37,202 bases of DNA, taken from contig DBBN01000101.1 in assembly GCA_002292215.1 (NCBI GenBank), positions 1 through 37,202 on the forward strand. The letters run 5' to 3'. Below, in pieces: positions 27,201 to 36,116 of the stretch. The DNA comes from Glaciecola sp. UBA983. GTDB lineage: Bacteria > Pseudomonadota > Gammaproteobacteria > Enterobacterales > Alteromonadaceae. The notes below the pieces were generated by a model, which was not told the origin of the DNA, ran no database searches, and saw only the letters and a program-made list of their open reading frames with translations. The first letter of the stretch is position 1, and each line of letters starts with the position of its first letter. The position numbers and the translations under genes are program-made.

Positions 27201-28100
27201 ATTTACATCAATCGCAATATGATTGGTGCAGTGGTTGGTGTGCAACCGTTTGGGGGGCGTGGTTTATCTGGAACCGGACCTAAAGCCGGTGGTCCTCATT
27301 ATTTACCTCGTTTGTTACGAGAAGTGGCGACACCTAAAGCCACTCAAATTGTGGCCATTGATGATACCGATCCGGCGTTGCAATCTGATGCGCAGGCACA
27401 TGTTGAAGCACAACTATTTATGAAACAAGCCCTAGCCATTGAAAATCCATGGCGCTTGACGTCACTCAATGACCGTATTTCAGCGGTACGTCAATTATTG
27501 GCGAAGATTGCCACCGTGGACTCGGTTGATGAATTTGCGGATGATTTAAATCACACCCTTGCTGCGGCACGCGATCAGTTAATTCATATAGAAAAACGTT
27601 TGCATAAGCCGACAGAGTTACCTGGTCCAACGGGCGAATACAATGCTTTGTCATTGGAGCCACGTGGTGTGTTGATTTGTTTTGCAGATAAAGATGTTAC
27701 TTTTGATTATTGGACATTATCGATTGTGACAGCATTGGCTACTGGAAATGTTGTGGTTGCGGTAGTATCAGACGTATTTTACGCTGAGGCGATGGCATTT
27801 CGAGATAAGTTAATTGCAACAGGTACCGATGCTGCTGTTTTGCAAGTGGCGAAATTACGTCATTTAGATGCATTATTACAAGATGAGCATCTTGCAGGTG
27901 TTGTGGTGGACAGTAATACAGATCGAAGTGCTTATATAGCAAGTATGCTAGCTAGTCGAAATGGTGCAATACTACCGGTGATTACGGCAGAATATAATGA
28001 TAATCTAATCCAACGTTTAGTCACTGAAAAAACCATCAGTATTGATACTACCGCATCTGGTGGTAACACTTCTCTGATGACTTTGGTAGATGATGAGTAA
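24276..28100 (+). CDS. putA: Bifunctional proline dehydrogenase / glutamate semialdehyde dehydrogenase, short PutA without DNA-binding domain
   Basis: A 1274-residue enzyme oxidising proline to glutamate. Domain order: helical arm (about 1-130), FAD proline dehydrogenase barrel (about 190-480, with VKLSAIHPRYE, TVDAEESERL, RLVKGAYWD, ATHNAYTA and YLVRRLLENGANSSFV), P5C dehydrogenase (about 560-1010; Cys821 in SAGQRCSAMR, Glu in IAETGGQN) and a C-terminal aldehyde-dehydrogenase-like domain without a catalytic Cys. It lacks the ribbon-helix-helix region that makes E. coli PutA its own repressor, so it resembles the type B form and must be regulated otherwise. The start at ATG 24276 follows AAGGTGG; an in-frame TTG at 24207 lacks a ribosome site. 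ygiF begins two bases after its stop. Confidence 0.96.
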   Translation: MLHTQLSNPICPLRQKIRDFYRIDEDQAVDHILPQAEVNMRARSRAWERARKMVLQIRREQERHGGVDALLNEFSLSTAEGIVLMCLAEALLRVPDKDTQDELIRDKLTQGEWTPHLGNSDSLFVNVSAWGLLFTGNMVEYADEKKKAQFGLLKKTIGRLGEPVIRKSMTIAMKVMGRQFVMGETIKAAVKRAKSKESHGYVYSYDMLGEGARTQEDADRYYQSYESAIHVIGKAANGKGPIHSPGISVKLSAIHPRYEFTHSERALAEIPAKLKALCLLAKQYDIGLTVDAEESERLDISLDIIEVVFSDPELGDWEGFGLAVQAYQKRAIHVIEWLRVLTQTVGRRMMVRLVKGAYWDSEIKHTQQMGLDEFPVFTRKSSTDVSYHACANKLLDYRDTIFPQFATHNAYTASVIIELAGGDSIKRNEAGFEFQCLHGMGDSLYDQVVREVGIQCRVYAPVGEHEDLLAYLVRRLLENGANSSFVNAIVNPDLPVESLLSDPVERTQRLANKANPHIVRSKDMFGALRINSKGLDINDSQSLIQLQLDMNRWVDEHIPVMGTVGNATPVFNPANLSEKVGELNYQDAQTMLAKLDTVQGAFADWSATNVTERAGIINRIADALERHMPELIALCVKEAGKVTQDSIDEIREAVDFCRYYAAQAQILANDERLQARGVILCISPWNFPLAIFLGQIVAALATGNTVLAKPAEQTSLMALFTLNLMHSVGLPEGTVELIIAPGQGVGETLLPDPRIKAVMFTGSTQTGTLISKILAQRGGEQVPLIAETGGQNCMIVDSTALPEQVVDDVIASGFQSAGQRCSAMRVLFVHEKIADNVIRMIKGALAELHIGDPGSLETDVGPVIDPKALHALTSHVTYMDTQISAKRAQLLYQSDLGSLAEKGHFFAPRLYEIDHIDVLEKEVFGPVVHVIRFKGNDVNGLVEQINATGFGLTMGIHTRIESRAVELARLSRAGNIYINRNMIGAVVGVQPFGGRGLSGTGPKAGGPHYLPRLLREVATPKATQIVAIDDTDPALQSDAQAHVEAQLFMKQALAIENPWRLTSLNDRISAVRQLLAKIATVDSVDEFADDLNHTLAAARDQLIHIEKRLHKPTELPGPTGEYNALSLEPRGVLICFADKDVTFDYWTLSIVTALATGNVVVAVVSDVFYAEAMAFRDKLIATGTDAAVLQVAKLRHLDALLQDEHLAGVVVDSNTDRSAYIASMLASRNGAILPVITAEYNDNLIQRLVTEKTISIDTTASGGNTSLMTLVDDE

Positions 28101-28102
28101 GT

Positions 28103-29617
28103 ATGCCTAAAAAAATCCAAACGCCGATGGAAGTCGAATTAAAATTAATTGCGTTAAATAATCCACTGCTTGCCTTCGAAGAACAGGTGTTACCCCTGTT
28201 AGATGGGCAAGTGGAGGTGTCTAAAAAGACCTTGAAAAATCAATATTTTGATACGCCAGAGCAGCTTTTACGCCAAAATAAAATGGGCTTACGTGTGCGC
28301 TCAACTAATGACTTACACGAACAAACATTAAAAATGAAAGGCACGACTGTCGGTGGGTTACATCAACGTCCTGAGTTTAATCTGCCGTTGGCCACAGCGA
28401 ATGTCGATATCCGCTTATTTGATAACGAAATATGGCCTGTCACTTTTGATATTAATCAAATACAAAATAGTTTAGGACCGTTGTTTACTACTCATTTTCA
28501 TCGCACAACGTATCGTATAAATGATGCTGAAGGCAATGATTTTGAAGTGGTATTTGATGTTGGAGAAGTTGCTACTGATAAAGACCAGCATCCAATTAAT
28601 GAGATTGAGCTGGAGTTAATCAAAGGTAAACCGAATGCATTATTTTCTTTAGCAAATATTATCGCTCAACATTGTGATGTGCGGGTTAATAATTTGACCA
28701 AAGCGGCGTATGGGTATGCGTTGGTGAGTGGTAAAGCGTTACAACCTAAAAAAATGGCTTATGTGTTACCTATCGTTCGCAACGCATCCACTGAGCAAGC
28801 TTTTGAGTCAGCGGTTGCCTATGCTTTACAGCATTGGCAGCATAATCAAACTGTGTATGTAGAAACTTATCGACTGCAAGCCTTAACTGAAATGGTGCGT
28901 TCGATTCGTCTGTTGCTGCAAGTGTTTTCGTTATACTTACCCGTTTTACAGTGCAAAGAACTATTAGAACTACATCGAGATTTGATCAAGTTTTTGCAAA
29001 AACTACAATGGCAAGATGAGATCCATGCCATCCGCTATTTACGTTCGCGCAAAGGGCCTTTTAGCAAACGTTTAAATAAAGACTCAGCCTTAATGAGTTA
29101 TTTACAAGGTCGTAAAGAAGGGCTACTGAATGCACATGCACCACAAGATATTATTTTTTCTAAGCAATCTGCGAGTATTCAACTGAAAACTGCTGCATTG
29201 TTGTTAAACCGCCCTTGGCGTGAAAGTGCGCATGGCTTTGATGCGCCAGTATTAGAGCATGCACATGGTTGGTTATCACAAGGGTGGCAAACGCTACTTC
29301 AGGCGATGCCAAATAAAACAATGCAAGCCCCACAATACCTATCTGCACAAGTAATATTGCGACAAACGTTACTGAATGGATTTATGTTGGCAGGATTATT
29401 TGATGAAGGACGAGAAGGCTTTCGGGCACCTTGGTTAGATTTAGCGATTGGAATGGAAGAATTGAACGCGTTGGCATTGTTACAGCAAATTTTACAAGAG
29501 ACAGATTTAGATGATAAGACAGATTTACTTAAGTGGACATCAGATAAAACCAATGCATTATTGAATGTAATGGAAATGACAAGGAATGTGGCATTAAATG
29601 CCGAAGTATATTGGTAA
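28103..29617 (+). CDS. ygiF: CYTH-CHAD inorganic triphosphatase YgiF
   Basis: A 504-residue protein with an N-terminal CYTH domain (about 1-205), whose ExExK strand is MEVELK (Glu10, Glu12, Lys14), plus NQYFDTPEQLL, LRVRS, TLKMKGT and EIELELIKG. The C-terminal CHAD domain (about 225-500) is helical, with conserved His and basic residues such as the AIRYLRSRKGPF region. E. coli YgiF hydrolyses inorganic triphosphate with Mg2+; CHAD domains bind polyphosphate. The gene starts two bases after putA and is probably cotranscribed, although the functional link is not evident. An alternative start at 28127 would match the shorter E. coli N-terminus. Confidence 0.88.
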   Translation: MPKKIQTPMEVELKLIALNNPLLAFEEQVLPLLDGQVEVSKKTLKNQYFDTPEQLLRQNKMGLRVRSTNDLHEQTLKMKGTTVGGLHQRPEFNLPLATANVDIRLFDNEIWPVTFDINQIQNSLGPLFTTHFHRTTYRINDAEGNDFEVVFDVGEVATDKDQHPINEIELELIKGKPNALFSLANIIAQHCDVRVNNLTKAAYGYALVSGKALQPKKMAYVLPIVRNASTEQAFESAVAYALQHWQHNQTVYVETYRLQALTEMVRSIRLLLQVFSLYLPVLQCKELLELHRDLIKFLQKLQWQDEIHAIRYLRSRKGPFSKRLNKDSALMSYLQGRKEGLLNAHAPQDIIFSKQSASIQLKTAALLLNRPWRESAHGFDAPVLEHAHGWLSQGWQTLLQAMPNKTMQAPQYLSAQVILRQTLLNGFMLAGLFDEGREGFRAPWLDLAIGMEELNALALLQQILQETDLDDKTDLLKWTSDKTNALLNVMEMTRNVALNAEVYW

Positions 29618-29629
29618 AAAAAGCATCAG

Positions 29630-29658
29630 TTAACAAAATACCTTTTTTTTGCTATACT
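29630..29658 (+). promoter_or_regulatory. Near-consensus extended -10 promoter for the 53-residue gene
   Basis: TTAACA (29630-29635), a 17-base spacer and TATACT (29653-29658) preceded by TG at 29650-29651. This is the closest match to a sigma-70 consensus found in the window. Transcription would start near 29665, 27 bases before the small gene's ATG. Confidence 0.7.
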
Positions 29659-29691
29659 TATAACGAAAGGAAATATTAAAAGGGCAATATT

Positions 29692-29853
29692 ATGAAATTA
29701 TCAAAGTTATTTAAACGCAGAAGTAAATACGCACCCATTGCATTTTTGGGCCGTAAAAAAATTGAAAAAATCTTAGATGCAGATATCGAGAAACTCAACA
29801 AAAAGCCGAAAGCTGTAGAGGCGAAAGCATCCGAATCTAGCGATACGCTATAA
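29692..29853 (+). CDS. Small basic protein of unknown function (53 residues)
   Basis: The ORF starts at ATG 29692 with AAAAGGG seven bases upstream and ends at TAA 29851-29853. The product begins MKLSKLFKRRSKYAPIAFLG. A strongly basic N-terminal half (KRRSK, GRKKIEK) is followed by a Lys/Glu/Ala-rich helix-forming tail (KLNKKPKAVEAKASESS). There are no cysteines and no membrane segment. A strong promoter and a good ribosome site suggest abundant expression. The basic N-terminus could bind RNA, DNA or ribosomes, but I do not recognise the family. It lies between ygiF and the convergent mutH, with a 16-bp gap to the mutH stop. Confidence 0.75.
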   Translation: MKLSKLFKRRSKYAPIAFLGRKKIEKILDADIEKLNKKPKAVEAKASESSDTL

Positions 29854-29869
29854 GGCTTTTACCAGCCAC

Positions 29870-30592
29870 TTATAAGCCAAAAGCTCGATTAATAATCGCT
29901 TGTGTAAATGGCTTACGTAAATAAAATCCTCTTGGTCGGGTTTGTATAGTCTGACCGTCACTGCCAATTGCATCCGTTAAGGCCCTGCCATTGGCAGCTT
30001 TGGGGCGAATGTGTAATGCTTCGCCCATTTTAGCTGTTATTTGTTCTACCTTCCCCAAACTAATTAATTCCATTAACTCTTCCCAATCGTGCGCTAGCAG
30101 GGCTGATTCTTGTTCGCTAGGTTGCCATAGGATTGGCATGCCTAGTTGTCGTTCACGAGGTGGGATGGCGCGTTCACCTACTACTGGAATAAATAATACC
30201 TGTGAGAGTTTATTGCGTACGGCACTGGTCTGCCATTGCTCGGCAATATGGGCTAACAGATGGACATAGCATACATAAGTCGTTTCTAATACTTGTCCTT
30301 GTTGATCAATTGGGATGGTTTTAAGCTCTATCCCTAATTCAGGAAAATCTTGCTGTTGCTTTGAACCTGCACTGGCACCAAGCCATAATTCAATTAATTG
30401 ACCGGTAAATCCTTTATGTTGCTTAAAATGTTCAGGCACGACAACGTCCGCGCTATCACCTAATTCGCCTAACGTTCGCCCAGCAATTATTTCTGCACGG
30501 GCAAACAATTCTGCAGCACTTGCCGGCGGCATAGTCGGAGGGCGATGGTTAGATGCATCAATATAAGGCTGATTAGCTGTGCTTTTAGTCAT
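29870..30592 (-). CDS. mutH: DNA mismatch repair endonuclease MutH
   Basis: A 240-residue sequence-specific nicking enzyme for methyl-directed mismatch repair. It cuts the unmethylated strand at hemimethylated GATC after activation by MutS-MutL. The sequence matches E. coli MutH closely: GRTLGEL, WLGASAGSKQQQDFPELGIELKTI (with the Asp...Glu-x-Lys catalytic residues), VGERAIP, DWEELMELI, HIRPKAANGRALTDAIG and RGFYLRKPFT. The N-terminus is about ten residues longer than in E. coli; ATG 30592 has only a weak ribosome site and Met20 is an alternative. A Dam methylase is expected elsewhere. Divergent from rppH, as in other gammaproteobacteria. Confidence 0.97.
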   Translation of the reverse strand: MTKSTANQPYIDASNHRPPTMPPASAAELFARAEIIAGRTLGELGDSADVVVPEHFKQHKGFTGQLIELWLGASAGSKQQQDFPELGIELKTIPIDQQGQVLETTYVCYVHLLAHIAEQWQTSAVRNKLSQVLFIPVVGERAIPPRERQLGMPILWQPSEQESALLAHDWEELMELISLGKVEQITAKMGEALHIRPKAANGRALTDAIGSDGQTIQTRPRGFYLRKPFTQAIINRAFGL

Positions 30593-30686
30593 TTATTTCT
30601 TTGATAAGTGTCAGTTATTACTAGGAAAAGATAGTGGTTTATGAAAGAATGTCAACATATTAAATATTCACCGAATTGGTTTCCAA

Positions 30687-31265
30687 GTGATAGATACTGA
30701 AGGATTCCGTGCCAATGTCGGTATTATTATCTGCAATAAACAGGGGCAGGTTTTTTGGGCGCGTCGTTACGGCCAACATTCGTGGCAATTTCCACAAGGT
30801 GGAATTGATATAGGCGAAAACCCTGAGCAGGCAATGTATCGTGAATTGCATGAAGAAGTAGGTCTCAAACCTGCTGATGTGGAACTGTTAGGGGTAACCC
30901 GAAACTGGATCCGCTATAAGTTACCTAAGCGGTTGATTCGTTCAGGCACTCAACCTGTGTGTATCGGTCAAAAGCAAAAGTGGTATTTGTTGCGTCTAAC
31001 TTGCGAAGAAAAAGATGTGGATGTATTGCACTCATCCCATCCTGAATTTGATGATTGGCGCTGGACTAGCTTTTGGTATCCCATTCGTAATGTTGTCTCA
31101 TTTAAACGTGAAGTCTATCGTCGGGCGCTTAAAGAGCTGATGCCATTTGTATTTAACGGATTAAAACAACAAGTCAAAACCGAACAAAAAACAACACAAA
31201 AGCAGAATCCCAATAGGTCAGCACGTCGCAATAAGACACGCAGAAAAAAGCGGCCTACTAATTAG
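30687..31265 (+). CDS. rppH: RNA pyrophosphohydrolase RppH (Nudix)
   Basis: A 192-residue Nudix hydrolase that removes pyrophosphate from the 5' end of mRNA and so starts RNase E-dependent decay. The Nudix box is at residues 38-60 ([20 protein letters not shown] and following). The family stretches [26 protein letters not shown] and [11 protein letters not shown] are present. The start is GTG at 30687, fixed by similarity to the E. coli N-terminus (MID.DG.R.NVGI); no clear ribosome binding site precedes it. A long basic C-terminal tail (about 160-192, ending [13 protein letters not shown]) probably binds RNA or ribosomes. ptsP follows after 33 bases, as is usual. Confidence 0.97.
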   Translation: MIDTEGFRANVGIIICNKQGQVFWARRYGQHSWQFPQGGIDIGENPEQAMYRELHEEVGLKPADVELLGVTRNWIRYKLPKRLIRSGTQPVCIGQKQKWYLLRLTCEEKDVDVLHSSHPEFDDWRWTSFWYPIRNVVSFKREVYRRALKELMPFVFNGLKQQVKTEQKTTQKQNPNRSARRNKTRRKKRPTN

Positions 31266-31298
31266 CTCATTGATTTTTTTCTTGGAGAATGAATTAAG

Positions 31299-33581
31299 AT
31301 GCTCACGACCTTAAAGCAAATTGTACAAGAAGTCAGCCGCACGCCGGGCTTAGACGCGGCCTTAAATCGTTTAGTTACTCTGGTTAAAGCGGCAATGGAA
31401 GTTGATTCGTGTTCTATTTATTTAGCCAATTATGAAAAGCAACACTTAGTGTTAACTGCAACTAACGGCCTCGATCCTAATGCAGTGGGAAAAGTGTGCA
31501 TCGGTTTTTCAGAAGGTTTAATCGGGTTAGTGGGGCAACGAGAAGAACCCTTAAATATTGAAAACGCGCACGAGCATCCTCGCTTTAAGCATTACCCTGA
31601 AGTAAAAGAAGAAGAATACAATGCATTTTTAGGCACCCCAATCATTTACCAACGTAAAGTGCTGGGGGTGATGACGATGCAGCAAAAAGACATGCGCCGT
31701 TTTTCACCTGATGAAGAAGCTTTCCTGGTTACGCTTGCGACACAAATTGCATTAGAAATTGCTAATGCCGATATGCTTGGCGAATTGATTCAATCCGAAA
31801 GTTTAGCATTACCTTCAGGTCCTAAAACCGTCAATGGCGTGCCAGGAGCGAATGGGCTAGCAATGGGGATTGGTTTTGGTTGGAATCAACAAGTCTCGTT
31901 GAGCAACTTAGTTAATCGCCGCCATAAAAATGAAGCGTATGAAATTATTGCTTATCGCGATGCGGTTGATATTACTCGTGCAGAAGTGAAACAACTGTCG
32001 GCTGGCTTAGACGAGTCATTACCGGATGATATTAAAGCGATTTTCACCATGTACGATCAGCTTCTGGATGCTAGTAGTTTAGGGCGTGAAGTCGAACAGC
32101 AAATCAAGGAAGGCTGGAATGCCGCGACGAGTTTAAAAATTGTTATCGAAAACTATGCCGCTCGGTTCAAGGCAATGCAAGATCCCTACATGCAAGAGCG
32201 GGCTGTTGATATTATCGACCTATCGAATCGCATTTTAGGATATATATTAAACCCGACAAAACAAGCGCGACAATTTCCAGATACACCGTTTATTTTGGTC
32301 GCAACAGAAATAACAGCATCGATGTTAGCTGAGTGTCCAAGTGATATGCTCAAAGGGGTTATTTCTATCCATGGGTCACAGAACTCACATGCCGCAATCT
32401 TAGCTCGCGCGTTGGGTGTGCCAGCCATTTTGGGGATCTCGTCCGTATTGCCTTCATTGCTTGATAATAAAATGTTATTGATTGATGGCTATGCCGGCGC
32501 AATAACGATTGCACCAGGACCTCAACAAGCTCGTGAGTTTCAGCAGCTGATCAATGAAGAACAATTACTGTATGCCAAAATTGACGCTCTGGGCAATGAG
32601 CCGTCGATTACTCAAGATCATCATGAAATGCATTTGTATGTGAATACGGGTTTAGCGGTGAAACATGATTTGGCAGATAATGATAATATTAAAGGGGTAG
32701 GATTGTTTCGTACTGAAATCCCTTTTATGCAAAGTGATTATTTTCCTCCGGAACAAGAACAATATGAATTGTATCGTAGTATTTTACAAGTCAATCCAGA
32801 CAAAGATATTACGATGCGTACATTGGATGTCGGCGGAGATAAACCGTTATCTTATTTGCCGATTGTTGAGGATAATCCCTTTTTGGGATGGCGTGGAATT
32901 CGCTTAACTCTTGATCAACCAGAAATATTTTTAGTTCAAGCACGCGCAATGATCCGTGCCAGTGAAGATTTTACCAATCTGCAAATCATGTTACCTATGA
33001 TTACGACTGTTTCAGAGGTGAAAGAAGCTAAGCGGTTACTCAAACAAGCTTTTTTTGAAGTCAAAGAAGAATCAAACGATCCACATTCAACGTTAATGAT
33101 GCCCAAATTAGGGATCATGCTAGAAGTACCAGCGGTGGTGTATCAATTACCACAGCTAGCTAAATTGGTGGATTTTTTCTCTGTAGGTACTAATGATTTA
33201 ACCCAGTATTTATTAGCGGTTGATCGAAATAATCCTCGTGTATCATCTTTGTATAACAGTTTTCATCCATCAGTATTAGCGGTGCTACAAACTATTGTAA
33301 CGCAGGCTAATACCCTTAATAAACCGATTACTGTGTGTGGGGAGTTGGCTGGTGATCCGTCTGGAGCTGTATTATTGATGGCAATGGGTTATCAAAAACT
33401 CAGTATGAACGCATATAATATTCGTAAAATTAACTGGGTTATCCGAAGTATTGAGCTTGAGCAAGCACAACAATTATTAAGTGAAGTCATACAGCTTGAA
33501 GACGCATGTGATGTAAAAAACCAAGTCGAGGCCTTTTTAGAAGCTCATGGCTTAGGCGGTTTAGTGCGTGCCGGTGGCTAA
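31299..33581 (+). CDS. ptsP: Enzyme I-Ntr (PEP-protein phosphotransferase of the nitrogen PTS)
   Basis: A 760-residue protein with an N-terminal GAF domain (about 5-160) and a full PTS enzyme I module. The phosphorylated histidine is His364 in GSQNSHAAILARALGVPA. PEP-binding motifs include KGVGLFRTEIPFM, TLDVGGDKPLSYLP, GWRGIRL, MLPMITT, FFSVGTNDLTQYLLAVDRNN and CGELAGDP. It passes phosphate from PEP to NPr (PtsO) and then PtsN, a regulatory chain that senses nitrogen through the GAF domain and does not transport sugar. It is the second gene of the rppH-ptsP unit. Confidence 0.97.
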   Translation: MLTTLKQIVQEVSRTPGLDAALNRLVTLVKAAMEVDSCSIYLANYEKQHLVLTATNGLDPNAVGKVCIGFSEGLIGLVGQREEPLNIENAHEHPRFKHYPEVKEEEYNAFLGTPIIYQRKVLGVMTMQQKDMRRFSPDEEAFLVTLATQIALEIANADMLGELIQSESLALPSGPKTVNGVPGANGLAMGIGFGWNQQVSLSNLVNRRHKNEAYEIIAYRDAVDITRAEVKQLSAGLDESLPDDIKAIFTMYDQLLDASSLGREVEQQIKEGWNAATSLKIVIENYAARFKAMQDPYMQERAVDIIDLSNRILGYILNPTKQARQFPDTPFILVATEITASMLAECPSDMLKGVISIHGSQNSHAAILARALGVPAILGISSVLPSLLDNKMLLIDGYAGAITIAPGPQQAREFQQLINEEQLLYAKIDALGNEPSITQDHHEMHLYVNTGLAVKHDLADNDNIKGVGLFRTEIPFMQSDYFPPEQEQYELYRSILQVNPDKDITMRTLDVGGDKPLSYLPIVEDNPFLGWRGIRLTLDQPEIFLVQARAMIRASEDFTNLQIMLPMITTVSEVKEAKRLLKQAFFEVKEESNDPHSTLMMPKLGIMLEVPAVVYQLPQLAKLVDFFSVGTNDLTQYLLAVDRNNPRVSSLYNSFHPSVLAVLQTIVTQANTLNKPITVCGELAGDPSGAVLLMAMGYQKLSMNAYNIRKINWVIRSIELEQAQQLLSEVIQLEDACDVKNQVEAFLEAHGLGGLVRAGG

Positions 33582-33602
33582 TTTGTTAAAAGAATTCTAT
33601 CT

Positions 33603-34409
33603 ATGAGTCCAGAACTAAGTATTTTAGTTATCTGTATTGGTGTCGGCAGCATTGTCGGATTGAGTGCTGGTTTGTTAGGGATTGGTGGTGGCTTGATTAT
33701 TGTTCCAGCATTGACTTATTTACTGAGTCATTTTTTGGGAATATCGCCATTTGATGCGATTATCATTGCGATTGCAACATCGTTATCTACGATTATTTTA
33801 ACCGGCTTTTCTGCCTCAGCTGCCCATTATAAATTAGGCAACTTAGATAAGCATGTCATTGTTTTTACTGGTTTAGGCATAGCGGTGGGAGCGAGTATTG
33901 GTGGTTATGTTGCCAGTGCTATCCCTGGACAATATCTAAAAGCGACGTTTGCAGTGCTAGTCATGGCTGTTGCCATATATATGATTTTTGGTAAAAAATC
34001 GGCGTCACGCTTTGCCGCAAATCGGGCAATATTGTCTTTAGCTGGATTAAAAACGGGCTTCATATCTGCGTTAATGGGAATTGGCGGAGGGGCGATTTTA
34101 GTTCCAGTATTGGTTTTTTTCCAAGTTGATATTCGTAAAGCAATCGGCTGTGCGGCAGTCAGCGGATTGATAATCGCTATTTTTGGCACCACCAGTTTTA
34201 TTATTGCCGGATGGAATGTGCCTGATTTACCAGCATATTCTTTTGGTTATGTTTATTTACCCGCAACCCTAGGCATTGTGCTCAGTTCTGTATTTACCGC
34301 ACCAATTGGTGTTAAACTAGGTCATTCAATGGATACCCAAAAGCTCAAGCGAATTTTCGCTGTGTTTATGGTATTAGTCAGTATCCGCATGTTGATAGGA
34401 ATCATATAA
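33603..34409 (+). CDS. TauE/SafE-family membrane permease
   Basis: A 268-residue inner-membrane protein with about eight hydrophobic segments in two related halves, each opening with a glycine-rich motif (GLSAGLLGIGGGLIIVPAL near 19-37; GFISALMGIGGGAILVPVLV near 149-168). This is the TauE/SafE signature. Members export sulfite, sulfoacetate or related organic anions; the substrate here is not known. The position between ptsP and lgt (three-base gap to lgt) is conserved in several gammaproteobacteria in my recollection, so it is probably part of the same operon. Confidence 0.88.
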   Translation: MSPELSILVICIGVGSIVGLSAGLLGIGGGLIIVPALTYLLSHFLGISPFDAIIIAIATSLSTIILTGFSASAAHYKLGNLDKHVIVFTGLGIAVGASIGGYVASAIPGQYLKATFAVLVMAVAIYMIFGKKSASRFAANRAILSLAGLKTGFISALMGIGGGAILVPVLVFFQVDIRKAIGCAAVSGLIIAIFGTTSFIIAGWNVPDLPAYSFGYVYLPATLGIVLSSVFTAPIGVKLGHSMDTQKLKRIFAVFMVLVSIRMLIGII

Positions 34410-34412
34410 ACC

Positions 34413-35252
34413 ATGCTACAAGCCCCCTTACAAGAAGCACAATATTGGGTGTTTTCTAACATAGACCCGGTCATTTTTTCTATCGGTCCCTTAGCGGTTC
34501 GTTGGTACGGACTAATGTACCTAGTCGGATTTATTGCAGCCTACTTGTTAGCAAAAAAACGTCTTGCTCGCACGGGGTGGAGTGAAGATGATTTGAGCGA
34601 CTTATTATTTTGGGGATTTTTGGGTGTCATTATTGGCGGCCGCCTAGGGTACGTGTTGTTTTATCAATTTGAATATTTCGTATCTGACCCTATTTATTTA
34701 ATAAAGATTTGGACTGGCGGTATGTCATTTCATGGCGGCTTACTTGGCGTCATCGCGGCCATTATATTGTTTGCGCGCAAGAAAAAAGTATCATTTTTAG
34801 CCGTCGGTGATTTTGTCGCGCCTTTAGTTCCTATTGGACTCGGTGCTGGCCGTATCGGTAACTTTATTAATGGTGAACTGTGGGGGCGTGCAACGGATGT
34901 GCCTTGGGCAGTGATTTTTGCAAGTACTGACCCAGATAGATTGCCGCGACATCCATCGCAGTTGTATCAGTTTGCCTTAGAAGGTGTGGTGTTGTTTACT
35001 TTGTTATGGTTGTTTTCACGCAAACCTAAACCGGTAGGGGCTGTGGCAGGGATGTTTTTACTGGGTTATGGCATTGTCCGTTTTGTGGTTGAGTTTTTCC
35101 GTCAACCCGATGCACATTTAGGTCTTAATTCACTGGGTCTATCACAAGGCCAATTACTCAGTCTCCCCATGATCATCATTGGTGCGGTCATTATCTATCG
35201 CGCTTATTCATACTCGACGACTAACAGCATTATTAACTCGACAAAAAAATAA
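34413..35252 (+). CDS. lgt: Phosphatidylglycerol:prolipoprotein diacylglyceryl transferase
   Basis: A 279-residue inner-membrane enzyme with about seven membrane segments that attaches diacylglycerol to the lipobox cysteine of prolipoproteins. Motifs: [32 protein letters not shown], the Lgt signature [16 protein letters not shown] and [19 protein letters not shown]. It would modify the lipoproteins encoded in this window (the amidase fusion, NamZ and the DUF885 protein). It starts three bases after the TauE/SafE stop and is followed by thyA after 12 bases, a common lgt-thyA arrangement. Confidence 0.98.
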   Translation: MLQAPLQEAQYWVFSNIDPVIFSIGPLAVRWYGLMYLVGFIAAYLLAKKRLARTGWSEDDLSDLLFWGFLGVIIGGRLGYVLFYQFEYFVSDPIYLIKIWTGGMSFHGGLLGVIAAIILFARKKKVSFLAVGDFVAPLVPIGLGAGRIGNFINGELWGRATDVPWAVIFASTDPDRLPRHPSQLYQFALEGVVLFTLLWLFSRKPKPVGAVAGMFLLGYGIVRFVVEFFRQPDAHLGLNSLGLSQGQLLSLPMIIIGAVIIYRAYSYSTTNSIINSTKK

Positions 35253-35264
35253 AGGGTTTACCTC

Positions 35265-36116
35265 ATGAGACAATATGAAGATTTATGTCAACGCATCATC
35301 GATGAAGGTGAATGGGTAGCCAATGAGCGCACAGGCAAACGCTGTTTGACCTTGATAAATGCAGATCTGGAATATGATGTTGAGAATAATGAGTTTCCGT
35401 TGGTCACTACGCGTAAGAGCTTTTATAAGGCGGCGATTGCTGAATTACTCGGTTATCTTCGCGGTTATGATAATGCTGCTGATTTTCGTGCAATAGGTTG
35501 CAATACGTGGAACGCGAATGCCAATGAAAACCAAGCATGGCTCAATAATCCTCATCGCAAAGGTGAAGATGATATGGGGCGTGTGTATGGTGTGCAAGGT
35601 CGTGCTTGGCAACGTAGTGATGGCACAACCCTAGATCAATTACAAAAAATCGTCGATGATTTATCTCGTGGGGTTGATGATCGCGGTGAGATCTTAACAT
35701 TCTACAACCCGGGTGAGTTTGAAATGGGCTGTTTACGTCCATGTATGCACACGCATCACTTTTCATTACTCGGAGGTAAATTATATCTCAATAGTATGCA
35801 GCGCAGTGCGGATATTCCATTGGGGATCAACTTTAACCAAGTACAAGTCTTTGTCTTATTGGCTCTGATTGCACAAATTACAGGCCATAAACCGGGCAAG
35901 GCGTATCATAAAATTGTTAATGCGCATATTTATGAAGATCAGCTTGAGTTGATGCGTGATGTACAGCTAAAACGTGAACCTTTCGCCGCACCTAAATTGA
36001 CGATTAATCCTGATATTAAATCATTAAAAGATATTGAAACTTGGGTCACACGAGATGACTTTACGGTTGAAGGCTATGAGTGTCATGAGGCGATAGCTTA
36101 TCCTTTTGCGGTATAG
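35265..36116 (+). CDS. thyA: Thymidylate synthase
   Basis: A 283-residue cytosolic enzyme that methylates dUMP to dTMP using methylene-tetrahydrofolate. The nucleophile is the Cys of [13 protein letters not shown], with NERTGKR for phosphate binding, [11 protein letters not shown] and the dUMP-binding [13 protein letters not shown] and [14 protein letters not shown]. It resembles the Vibrio/Shewanella form. AAAGGG upstream supports the start. In QRSADIPLG an Ala replaces the non-catalytic Cys seen in many relatives. It is the last gene of the conserved block. Confidence 0.97.
   Translation: MRQYEDLCQRIIDEGEWVANERTGKRCLTLINADLEYDVENNEFPLVTTRKSFYKAAIAELLGYLRGYDNAADFRAIGCNTWNANANENQAWLNNPHRKGEDDMGRVYGVQGRAWQRSDGTTLDQLQKIVDDLSRGVDDRGEILTFYNPGEFEMGCLRPCMHTHHFSLLGGKLYLNSMQRSADIPLGINFNQVQVFVLLALIAQITGHKPGKAYHKIVNAHIYEDQLELMRDVQLKREPFAAPKLTINPDIKSLKDIETWVTRDDFTVEGYECHEAIAYPFAV

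Noticed and set aside
29851..29884. Possible bidirectional terminator between the small basic gene and mutH
   Set aside because: Only a six-base stem with a long loop can be drawn (GCTTTT/AAAAGC). Too weak to report as a terminator.
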